DNA of 34,163 bases from Prevotella sp. (lineage in GTDB: Bacteria; Bacteroidota; Bacteroidia; Bacteroidales; Bacteroidaceae): the NCBI GenBank assembly GCA_017430675.1, contig JAFRMM010000214.1, positions 1-34,163 on the forward strand. The letters run 5' to 3'. A program made the translations under genes and the position numbers. Numbering within the stretch: position 1 is the first letter of the stretch; each line of letters starts with the position of its first letter. Positions 15,617 through 24,200 of the stretch are shown piece after piece. Below the pieces are notes generated by a model that worked only from the letters and a program-made list of their open reading frames with translations, had not been told where the DNA came from and did no database searches.

Positions 15617-18358
15617 ATGAAGAGTTTCCTCGAATACGTCGCAGCCGACCTGCTCTCCAAATACGGCACCGACCTCTCGCACATCGCGGTGGTCTTCCCC
15701 AACAAGCGTGCCTCGCTCTTCCTCAATGAGCACCTGGCGCGTCTGGCGGGCAAGCCCCTGTGGAGTCCAGCCTACATCACCATCAGCGACCTCTTCCGCA
15801 ACCACTCGGCACTGAAGGTGGCTGACCCCATCAAACTCGTATGCGACCTGTACAAATGCTTCACGCGTTGCACGGGCATCGACGAGACCCTTGACCATTT
15901 CTACGGCTGGGGACAACTGCTGCTGGCCGACTTCGATGACCTCGACAAGAACATGGCGCCCGCCGACAAGGTATTCGCCAACCTGCGCGACATCCACGAA
16001 CTCGACGACGTCTCCTACCTCACGGACGAACAGCGGGAGATGATACGCCGCTTCTTCAGCAACTTCTCCGACGACCATAACAGCGAACTCAAACAGCGTT
16101 TCCTGCGACTGTGGAGCCATATCGGCGACATCTACGAGACCTATAACCAGGAACTGACCCGCCAGCAGTTGGCCTACGAGGGTGCCCTCTACCGCCGGGT
16201 GGCCACCGACGAGACCGTCCAGTTCCGTTACGACACCTATATCTTCGTGGGCTTCAACCTGCTCCAGCAGGTGGAACAGGCATTATTCCGTCGTCTGAAG
16301 CAAGAAGGCAGGGCCCGCTTCTACTGGGACTTCGACGAGTATTACCTCGGGAAGAACGAGGCCGGCCACTATATTGCCCAATACCTGAGCGAGTTTCCCA
16401 ACGAGATGGACATCCACCAGCAGGAGATCTATGCGAACTTCGCCCGTCAGAAACAGATCCGCTATATCTCCGCCCCCACCGAGAACATCCAGGCGCGCTA
16501 TATCAGTCAGTGGCTCAATGATGAGCGCATCAAGGGAGGCCGTCGCACGGCCATCGTGCTCTGCGACGAGTCGCTCCTGCCCACCGTCATCCATTGTCTG
16601 CCCGAAGCCGTGGAGAAGGTGAACGTCACCACCGGCTATCCCCTCGGTCAGACGGCCATCGCCTCGCTCATCACGCAACTGTTCAACCTCCATATCTACG
16701 GCCGTTCCAAGATGACGGGGCGCTACCAGCCGCGACTGCTCAGAGCCCTGAACCAGCATCCCTACGCCCAGTACCTCACGCTCGACAACATACCCGACAA
16801 TATCCTACCGTGGCTGCGGGACACCGTCCGCCAGATAGCCCTCAGCATCGGAGAGCCCGATGCCCTCACACAAGAGTCACTCTTCCGCGCCTACACCCTT
16901 CTAAACCGCATCAGCGAACTGTCGGAAAGCGGTGATCTTCAGGTTGATATCACCATCCTACAAAGACTCGTTTCGCAGATGATACAAAGCACCACCATCC
17001 CCTTCCACGGAGAACCCGCCGAGGGCATCCAGGTAATGGGCGTGCTGGAGACGCGCAACATCGACTTCGACCATGTGGTGCTGCTGTCCTGTAACGAGGG
17101 GAACATGCCCCGTGGCGTCAACGACACCTCTTTCATCCCCTACAGCATCCGCAAGGCCTACGGACTGACGACCATCGACCACAAGGTGGCCATCTACGCC
17201 TACTACTTCCACCGTCTGCTGCAGCGCGCCTCGGATATCACCCTCGTCTATAACAACGCCACCAACGACGGACAGACGGGTGAGATGTCGCGCTTCATGC
17301 TCCAACTCATGGTGGAGAGCGGCCATCCCGTCACCTTCCAGACCCTCAAGGCCGGACAGGGTATAAGCCACCGTTCCCCACAGGCCATTGAAAAGACGGA
17401 AGCCGTCATGCAGATCCTCCGGCAGCGGTTCAGCCAGGAGCAAGGCGGCATCAGTCCCACCGCCATCAGCAACTATCTGCGCTGCCAACTGCGGTTCTTC
17501 TACCGCTACGTCTCCAACCTCATGGAACCCGACGACAACGAGGACGACCTCATCGACAACCGCATCTTCGGCAATATCTTCCACCTCTCGGCCCAGACGG
17601 TCTATGAACGGTTGAAGGCACTGACGGGCAACCATATCACCGCCCTCGCCATCGACGACCTGCTGAAAGGCACGGAGGCAGAACAGGCCGTGGATGCCGC
17701 CATCAAGAGCGAACTCTTCCAGATCAAGGATCCCTCGCGGCCCATGCCACCCTTAGACGGGCTCCAACTCATCAACCGTGAGGTCATCATCAGATATGTG
17801 CGACAACTTCTGGAGACAGACCGTCGTCTGACACCCTTCACCATCCTCGGTCTGGAGAAGCGTGTCGATATGCCCTGTACCATCGGCGGAAAGTTACAGA
17901 CCGTGATCGGCGGATACATCGACCGTCTGGATCAGGTCACAGACCCCGGGACTGGCGAGCCGCGCATCCGTGTCGTGGATTACAAGACGGGTGGCTATCG
18001 CCTCAAGGCCCTCCCTGACATAGAGGCAGTCTTCGACCCGCAGAACATCAAGAACCACAGCGACTACTATCTCCAGGCCTTTCTCTACAGCCATATCGTC
18101 CGTCAGGAGCATGCCGCCGAAGACATCCCCGTCTCCCCTGCCCTGCTCTTTATCCAACATGCCGGTGCCGACGACTACGACCCCACGCTCTGTCTCGGCA
18201 AGGAGCCCGTGCGCGACATCGCCACCGTCAGCGACTCCTTCATGCAGTTGCTCGACAACAAATTGGACGAGATCTTCGACCCCGCCCAATCCTTCACGCC
18301 CACCGACGACCGCAAGCGCTGCGACACCTGTCCCTACGCCGCCCTCTGCGGCCAATGA
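15617..18358 (+). CDS. addB: AddB-like subunit with Fe-S PD-(D/E)XK nuclease domain
   Basis: This 913-aa protein starts at ATG 15617, one base after addA; the in-frame TTG 15608 would overlap addA and is less likely. The N-terminal part (VVFPNKRASLFLNEHLAR) takes the place of a helicase domain but has no GxxGKT Walker A, as in AddB subunits without active helicase motors. The C-terminal nuclease has CQLRFFYRYV (Cys near 623), GNIFHLSA (about 653), VVDYKTGG (about 787) and the end cluster CDTCPYAALC (about 901-910). The one-plus-three cysteine arrangement is the 4Fe-4S signature of AddB-type nucleases. It works with AddA in break resection and closes the operon before the terminator at 18410. 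Confidence 0.9.
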   Translation: MKSFLEYVAADLLSKYGTDLSHIAVVFPNKRASLFLNEHLARLAGKPLWSPAYITISDLFRNHSALKVADPIKLVCDLYKCFTRCTGIDETLDHFYGWGQLLLADFDDLDKNMAPADKVFANLRDIHELDDVSYLTDEQREMIRRFFSNFSDDHNSELKQRFLRLWSHIGDIYETYNQELTRQQLAYEGALYRRVATDETVQFRYDTYIFVGFNLLQQVEQALFRRLKQEGRARFYWDFDEYYLGKNEAGHYIAQYLSEFPNEMDIHQQEIYANFARQKQIRYISAPTENIQARYISQWLNDERIKGGRRTAIVLCDESLLPTVIHCLPEAVEKVNVTTGYPLGQTAIASLITQLFNLHIYGRSKMTGRYQPRLLRALNQHPYAQYLTLDNIPDNILPWLRDTVRQIALSIGEPDALTQESLFRAYTLLNRISELSESGDLQVDITILQRLVSQMIQSTTIPFHGEPAEGIQVMGVLETRNIDFDHVVLLSCNEGNMPRGVNDTSFIPYSIRKAYGLTTIDHKVAIYAYYFHRLLQRASDITLVYNNATNDGQTGEMSRFMLQLMVESGHPVTFQTLKAGQGISHRSPQAIEKTEAVMQILRQRFSQEQGGISPTAISNYLRCQLRFFYRYVSNLMEPDDNEDDLIDNRIFGNIFHLSAQTVYERLKALTGNHITALAIDDLLKGTEAEQAVDAAIKSELFQIKDPSRPMPPLDGLQLINREVIIRYVRQLLETDRRLTPFTILGLEKRVDMPCTIGGKLQTVIGGYIDRLDQVTDPGTGEPRIRVVDYKTGGYRLKALPDIEAVFDPQNIKNHSDYYLQAFLYSHIVRQEHAAEDIPVSPALLFIQHAGADDYDPTLCLGKEPVRDIATVSDSFMQLLDNKLDEIFDPAQSFTPTDDRKRCDTCPYAALCGQ

Positions 18359-18409
18359 TCCTACAAAGAGCGTCCCCTTGTGTACACCGAAGCAGTATTC
18401 TTCTCTATA

Positions 18410-18445
18410 GTGGCTCCGTACAATCATACGGAGCCACCATTTTTT
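18410..18445 (+). terminator. Intrinsic terminator of the uxaB-addAB operon
   Basis: GTGGCTCCGTA (18410-18420) and TACGGAGCCAC (18427-18437) form a perfect 11-bp stem with a 6-nt loop, followed by CA and six T (18440-18445). It lies 51 nt after the addB stop. Confidence 0.85.
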
Positions 18446-18498
18446 CCTATAGTGGCTCCGTTTTCTGCTACGGAGCCACTATACGGATGAATTCTCGA
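18429..18498. repeat. Second copy of the GGAGCC/GGCTCC hairpin element
   Basis: TATAGTGGCTCCG (18448-18460) and CGGAGCCACTATA (18471-18483) form a 13-bp perfect inverted repeat with a 10-nt loop. Together with the preceding arm of the terminator this stretch aligns with the repeat downstream of hipA (3268-3316), including the trailing GAATTCTC. Because it has no T-run it is not needed for termination of addB. Confidence 0.75.
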
Positions 18499-18559
18499 TC
18501 CTTCTCTCAGCGCGCGTACATACGTGCACACATATATAGTTGCCATACTCACTTTTTAT

Positions 18560-18626
18560 GTGTCCCACCTGTCCCATCTGTCCCTTTTCCGCAAAACGAC
18601 AGGGACACATGGGACAGATGGGACAC
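18560..18626. repeat. Long imperfect hairpin built of TGTCCC repeats between convergent operons
   Basis: The left arm (18560-18586) contains TGTCCC three times and pairs with the right arm (18600-18626), which contains GGGACA three times; 25 or so of 27 positions pair, with a 13-nt loop. It sits between the addB end and the 3' end of the minus-strand secreted-protein gene, so it may act as a two-way terminator or mRNA 3'-end stabiliser. A GC-rich GCGCGCGGGCGCGC run follows at about 18652-18665. Confidence 0.85.
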
Positions 18627-18668
18627 TTGTTTTCGGCTTTAACCTACTATCGCGCGCGGGCGCGCACG

Positions 18669-21200
18669 TCACTTCACGACAACCTTCCTTCCGTCGTGGA
18701 TGTAGAGCCCCTTCTTCGTGGGCTTATCGATGCGCTGGCCACTAATCGTGTACCACTGGCCGTCACGGTTATTGGTTATTGTTTCACGGTTATTGTCCTT
18801 GATGCCCGTGGTTTCATCGTCGCCGCCGATGCTGCCGAAGACGATCGGCATGGACTCCGTCTCGAGTTCAGCCAGATGGCAGGTGCTAGGAATTCCTAGA
18901 TTATCTAGATCTCCTAGGTTTTCCTGGGTGCCTAGGTCGCCTAGGACATCCGAGGAGGATAGGGCATCCTCGCTGCGGGCACCTGTGGTGCCGGCCAGCA
19001 TCGAGGTCGGCAGTTGGAGGTAACTCTTGTTATTGCCGATATTGGCCGAGCCGCTCACGCTCATGTACGTACCTTTCTTCAGGTAATAGTTCGTCCAGAA
19101 CTCGTCGTCAGATTCCTCGTTGATCTTGAGGTCTTCACCGCTGATGTTGCCCACGAACATGTTCACATAGTTGGCCTGAACACTTGCCGACGGTATCGTG
19201 TAGGTCTGACCGGCCGTGCCCTTCAGCAGCAGACCCTCGCCCTGCTGGACTTTCCTGACGCGGGTCAGCCAGATGGTCTTCGAACTGGCATCGTAGCCCG
19301 TGGCCGTGAAGGCTTTCACGTCATCGCCCAGTTCTGTGAAGTCGAGATCGTATGGTGCGGCAAATGATGACTTGCCCGAGGCGGCGATCTTCACCTTGAA
19401 GGCCTCACCCGTCGTTGCTTCCTCGAATGTGGCGGGCAACTGCAGGTAGCACTTGTTCGGGCCGATGTTCGCCGTCCCGTTCACCTTCATGAACTGGCCG
19501 CCCTTCATGTAGTAGTTCTGGAGCGTGCCCAGTTCCTCGTCCTCTTCCGTCGCGTTGATCACCACCGTCTTACCAGTGGTGTTGCCCACGAACATGTTCT
19601 CATAATAAGAGGTGCCGCCGTCGGTGATGGGAATCTCATAGGTCTTGTCGGCCTCGCCCTTGATGACAACGGGTACACCAGCAGGTACATCCATGACACG
19701 GGTCATCCAGATGATACCCTCAGTCTTGTCGTAACCCGTGGCAATGAAGGCTTTCACCTCATCCGAGCCACTGAAGTCCAGTCCCTCGTCGCCGCAGAAG
19801 GTGCTCTTGCCATTGCTGCCGATCTTGATGCTATAGGTGGGGATCGGCTCGGGGGTTACGAGGGTGATGCTCTCGATCTCTGCGGGAGCCTCCTCAAGTT
19901 TCAGGGTGAGGATGATGTCACCGTCTTCGAGCACCTCGTACTCCGCCTCGGAGATGAGTTCGATATCCTCATCAGCGTCTCCGCTGCCGCGGGTGGCAGC
20001 GGGAGCATTGATTCTCTCCAACTGACTCTTCTTACCAGTCATCACACCGTCGAAGGTGACGGTCAGCACCTGTCCCTTCGTGGCATTCGGAATGGCGATG
20101 TCTGCATCCTTCGAACCCTTTGCAAAGGTGATGGTGCCGTCGTCGGTCACAGTGGCACTGGCGCTGGCCTCGGAAGAGAGGATCAGGTCGGTCTGGATAT
20201 TCTCCCTGGTGTCCTCCTTCGCATCATCTGTCATCTCATAGAATGTCTGGTCATCGATGGTCACGGGATCTTCCTTATCTACAACCGGAGCAGTGGTGAT
20301 GGTGAATGTGCCTTCGACGAAACTGACAGTATAGTTGCCCTGGATTTCCTCACCAGTTACGCTGATCTTGTAGGTGCCGACTTCGTTGCCCTCTTCACGG
20401 CTGAGGGTGTAGGTCACCTGGTCCTCGCCGCAAAGACCCTTCACGGTGGCGGTCAGTTTGGGATCGTCCTCATCGGCGGTCTTCGTCTGATTGTCGGCAG
20501 TGACGGTGATAGCCTTGGGGGCAATGCTCACCTTGATGGAATCCGGATCCACGTCCTTATAGCCGGTGTAACCCTCCACCCTGAAATAGACGGTGTATTC
20601 TCCGATGGTCGTCCCCTGCGGGATATCGGTGCCGTAGGTCTTACCGTCGAATGAGTACTGCATGGTGCCCGTTTCCGACGAGCCCGCCGTCACCAGATCC
20701 TGCTTGGTACCGGTATAGACGAGATCGGTCTTTGCCACGGGAGGCGTCAGGCTGCCATCAGCGTCCGTCACGAGGGTGATGGCGTAGGGCCCTGAACTGC
20801 TGCCCAGGCTCTCGTCGCTCTTGAACTCCAGTTTCTCCCTGCAATCATAGATGCTGTCGTTATACCACACCTTGAACGTCAGGAATGTGGCACTCTCACC
20901 GTAGATGGTCAGGTAGGCCAGTTTGTCCGTATCGTTGACAGGACACTCCTTGCCCCTGATCTCGTCACCGGCAAAGACGGCGATGATGGCATCCTTGCCC
21001 AACGGCTGACCTTCCAGGGTGGCCTGTGCCGTGACCGTCATCGTGTTCGGATATTTGTGGGCGTCCACTACCGGGAACACGCCATTCGGGTCTATTCCCT
21101 TGTCGAATGCGATGTCGTCTGCTGACTGTGCGCTGCCGGCGGCAGGCCATAGCAACAGGCCTGCCAGCAGCGTCATACTCCATTTCGTGATTCTTTTCAT
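18669..21200 (-). CDS. Secreted multidomain protein with MBG-like domain and type IX-like C-terminal tail
   Basis: The 843-aa protein starts MKRITKW with a signal peptide ending near SAQS (about residue 26). Residues 45-145 form a module with AVFAGDEIRG that recurs twice in the adjacent 3119-aa protein. Residues 225-300 (ITVTADNQTKTADEDDP onward) look like an MBG/bacterial Ig-like domain. Two tandem repeats follow at about 455-590 and 600-730, each with GKS-F, DLDF, VKAF-ATGYD, IW-TRV, NMFVGN and YLQLP. A linker at about 752-772 (DVLGDLGTQENLGDLDNLG) is encoded by CTAG repeats. The end (WYTISGQRI, then KGLYIHDGRKVVVK) resembles the short Prevotella type IX secretion sorting tail. It is 13 nt downstream of the giant gene, so the two are co-expressed and probably co-secreted. 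Function unknown. Confidence 0.8.
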   Translation of the reverse strand: MKRITKWSMTLLAGLLLWPAAGSAQSADDIAFDKGIDPNGVFPVVDAHKYPNTMTVTAQATLEGQPLGKDAIIAVFAGDEIRGKECPVNDTDKLAYLTIYGESATFLTFKVWYNDSIYDCREKLEFKSDESLGSSSGPYAITLVTDADGSLTPPVAKTDLVYTGTKQDLVTAGSSETGTMQYSFDGKTYGTDIPQGTTIGEYTVYFRVEGYTGYKDVDPDSIKVSIAPKAITVTADNQTKTADEDDPKLTATVKGLCGEDQVTYTLSREEGNEVGTYKISVTGEEIQGNYTVSFVEGTFTITTAPVVDKEDPVTIDDQTFYEMTDDAKEDTRENIQTDLILSSEASASATVTDDGTITFAKGSKDADIAIPNATKGQVLTVTFDGVMTGKKSQLERINAPAATRGSGDADEDIELISEAEYEVLEDGDIILTLKLEEAPAEIESITLVTPEPIPTYSIKIGSNGKSTFCGDEGLDFSGSDEVKAFIATGYDKTEGIIWMTRVMDVPAGVPVVIKGEADKTYEIPITDGGTSYYENMFVGNTTGKTVVINATEEDEELGTLQNYYMKGGQFMKVNGTANIGPNKCYLQLPATFEEATTGEAFKVKIAASGKSSFAAPYDLDFTELGDDVKAFTATGYDASSKTIWLTRVRKVQQGEGLLLKGTAGQTYTIPSASVQANYVNMFVGNISGEDLKINEESDDEFWTNYYLKKGTYMSVSGSANIGNNKSYLQLPTSMLAGTTGARSEDALSSSDVLGDLGTQENLGDLDNLGIPSTCHLAELETESMPIVFGSIGGDDETTGIKDNNRETITNNRDGQWYTISGQRIDKPTKKGLYIHDGRKVVVK
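18886..18944 (-). repeat. CTAG-rich micro-repeat array inside a coding linker
   Basis: CTAG occurs at 18886, 18896, 18905, 18914, 18932 and 18941, mostly as CCTAGG or CCTAGA at 9-10 bp steps (18 bp where a CCTGGG has decayed). It encodes the low-complexity LGDLGTQENLGDL linker just before the C-terminal region of the secreted protein. Confidence 0.85.
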
Positions 21201-21213
21201 ATTGATATGATGC

Positions 21214-24200
21214 TTATTTGATTACTCTCTTCTGTCCGTTCTCGATATACACGCCCTTTCTCAGTGTGGGACGCTCCGTATTCTCAGCCTGGCGCTGTAC
21301 CCGGCGCCCCTGCAGGTCGTAGAGACGGTCGTCACCGCCAGTACCGTTCTCAACGGTACTGATACCCGTGATGTCGAAGTTGATGATAAACGGTTCGTGG
21401 GTTGAACCAATCATCTGGTCGTTGGCATATTCCAAGGTCTTCTCCACGGTGTATGTCGTCTGACCGTCGGTAGCGCGCAGCGTGAGTTGGGCATAGCCCT
21501 CACCGGGGATGGTCAGATAGACGATACCGTTGGCGTCAGAGACCTCTGCCGTGCGGCACTGGTCGCCGGCAAACACACCGACCTCCACATCTGCAGCGGG
21601 CAGACCGTTGATCCTCACCTGGGCCACCATCGTCATGTTCTCACTGAACTGGTGGTAGTCCGTCGGCGCGAATACCATCGGCAGTCTTACCTGCTCGCCC
21701 TCTGTTTCACGGGCTCTGGCGGGAGCGACAGCACTCGGGTAACTGAACGTGGCCTCCTTCGTACTCTTGATCATATAGCCCTCACCGGGTACCAGCGCCT
21801 TCAGAGAGCCCGACCACTCATAGCCGTCCCAGTTGGCGAAGCCGCGCTGGGCTTTGATGATGTCGCCGTCCTGGGCATCGAAGTCAGCCAGGGCATTGGC
21901 CACGCTCATGTTCTGTGTGCCGTTGTAGGCCACCCAGTTCCAGCCGGGCATCAGGGAGATTGGTGCCTGCTGCGTGTCGGCCTTGTCGCCGATCACGCTC
22001 AGCGTCTGTGCCTCGGAGGCCTGCACCTTGTACATCTCCTGGTTGTTCAGGGTCATCGTACGGCCCTTCCAGCCGTCACCGGCGTTCTGCATATAGGTGC
22101 GCTGGCTCTTCACCACCGTCACATTGTCGGCTTCGGCGAAGACGGTGGGCAGTGTCATGTCCTCTGCCTTCACATAGAACGACAGCCAGTTCCAGCCCTT
22201 GCTCAGGCTCTTCGTCTGCTCCAGCAGATCCATGGCGTTGAACTTGACAGGCTCCTGATAGGTACCCTTCAGTGCATTGCTCTCGAAGTTGAGCGTGACG
22301 CTGGTCTGTACGACCGGATAGGTGATGCCAGTGGATGCGTCGAACACCCTGATGGTCAACGGCTCTCCCTCGTCGGAGGCATTGCCATAGATATCCAGTG
22401 TGACGAAGTAGTTGTCGTAGCGCTCCTTATAGACGGGATGTGCCACGCCGCGGCACTCGCTGCCCACGAAGGCAGCCACGATATCCTCTGTATCCTCTGT
22501 CGGCACATTCAGCACATTCAACTGTCCGATGACGTTCATAGAGTTCTCATAGTCGCTGGCCCTGACACTCCATTCCGGTGTTGTGCCCGTGACGTTGATG
22601 TGCAGTGTAAGCGGTGCCTCGATACCGTCGTTACCCTTCAGATAGATGGTCTCTTCATACTTGCCGATAGGTGTGGCCTCACTGATGATGAAGGTGATGT
22701 CCTGCTCACTCAGGGCCGACAACTGGCCGTATTCCATACTGGCCTCTATCCATGACGGCATGCCGCTCAGCATCCAGTTCTGTACCGTACCGCCCTTGTT
22801 CTCAATCGCGGTTGTCACATAGGCTTCCACGTTCGACGGTGTCGTCACGCTGAGTTCCTTATCCGTCCAGACCAAAGTGTTCTGGTTGACATAGGCTGAC
22901 CAAGTGACAGGCTCAGATAGGTTACCATTCTGGTCGTGTACGCTGCGAACGGTGAAGTTCAGCGTGCAGCCCTCGATCTTCGCGGGCGTCTCATCAATGT
23001 CGATCACGATCTTGTTGTTGCTCGACGTGAAACTGAATCTGACATTCGTCTCCTCTGGCTTCAGGCGCAAGGCGGGTGCCTCATCTACATATTCTGCATC
23101 GAGGATAGCCGTCTTTGAGAGTTCTGCCTGATGGTTACTGCCAGTCAGGTCGGCATCGCTGCCGTTGGTCACCACTTGGTTGAAGTTGTTGAGCGTCTTC
23201 ACCTCAAACGGATAGTAGGCAGCCAGTCCCGGCTCCTGACCCGTCAGGCGCAGTTTCCGTGCCTTTCGCAGTTGGTCGGCGTTCTTCGTGGCGTTCCAGA
23301 TACGCACCTCGTCAATGGTTCCCTTCAACTGACGGTCGTACTTGTAAAGCACGTTTGCCGTGGTCAGATCCTGTACCGTGCGACGTGCTCCGATGATCAT
23401 CGAGTCGCTGGCGATAGTCCCAATAGAGGTAGAGGCGATGGTGGCACGAGTCTCACCATCCACATAGACGGCGGTATTACCCTGTCGCAACACGTTCAGT
23501 GCCACATGGTGCCAGGCGTTGTCCAGGATGCTCTTATCGCCGGCTTGGATGGTAGATGCGCCGGAAGTCAACTGCAACAGTCCGCTACTGTTTATCCAAA
23601 GGCTCACCTCACCGCCTTGCAACAACTGGGTCTCACCCGTCTGCTGGTCTGCCTTCACCCAGAGTTCTACGGCATAGTCATCCTCCGGCATCGGCGGGAT
23701 CTCTCCCGTGGCGATGCCTAAGTGCTTCGTACCGTCGAGGCTGACGGCCTTGTTCTCGTTCTCGATATGCCAGGTCTCGGCAGCCATCGTCATGTGACGG
23801 TTGCGGGCATAGTCGTTAATCTGGGTGCCTTCGCCCTCGTCCATCTTCCAGTAGCCGATCAGGTGGCGTGTGGCAGGACTCTTCGTCACGCTCCGCTGCT
23901 GCAGGGCGGTGACGATGTCATGGGCCTCGTCCCAGAGCAGCAGTTCATGGATGGCACCCTTCATCTGCTGACCGACGGCCAGCGGACCGGTACCCTCGTA
24001 AGCCACCACGTCAAGATTATCAAACAGGACGGTGGTATTGGCGTCGTCTGCCACCTGTGCGCTCAACTTACCGCCAGCGGCGGTCTTCTCGTAACTCAGC
24101 GTCAGGAAGGTCCATTTCTGCTGCGGCACCTTATTAAGAGAGGTATAGGTCTCTCCCTCGAAGGTCACCTCTAACTGTTCCTCGGCATTCAGGCCGATGC

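Noticed and set aside
21487..22755. 422-aa plus-strand frame opposite the giant LamG gene
   Set aside because: Composition and lack of motifs mark it as a shadow of the minus-strand coding frame.
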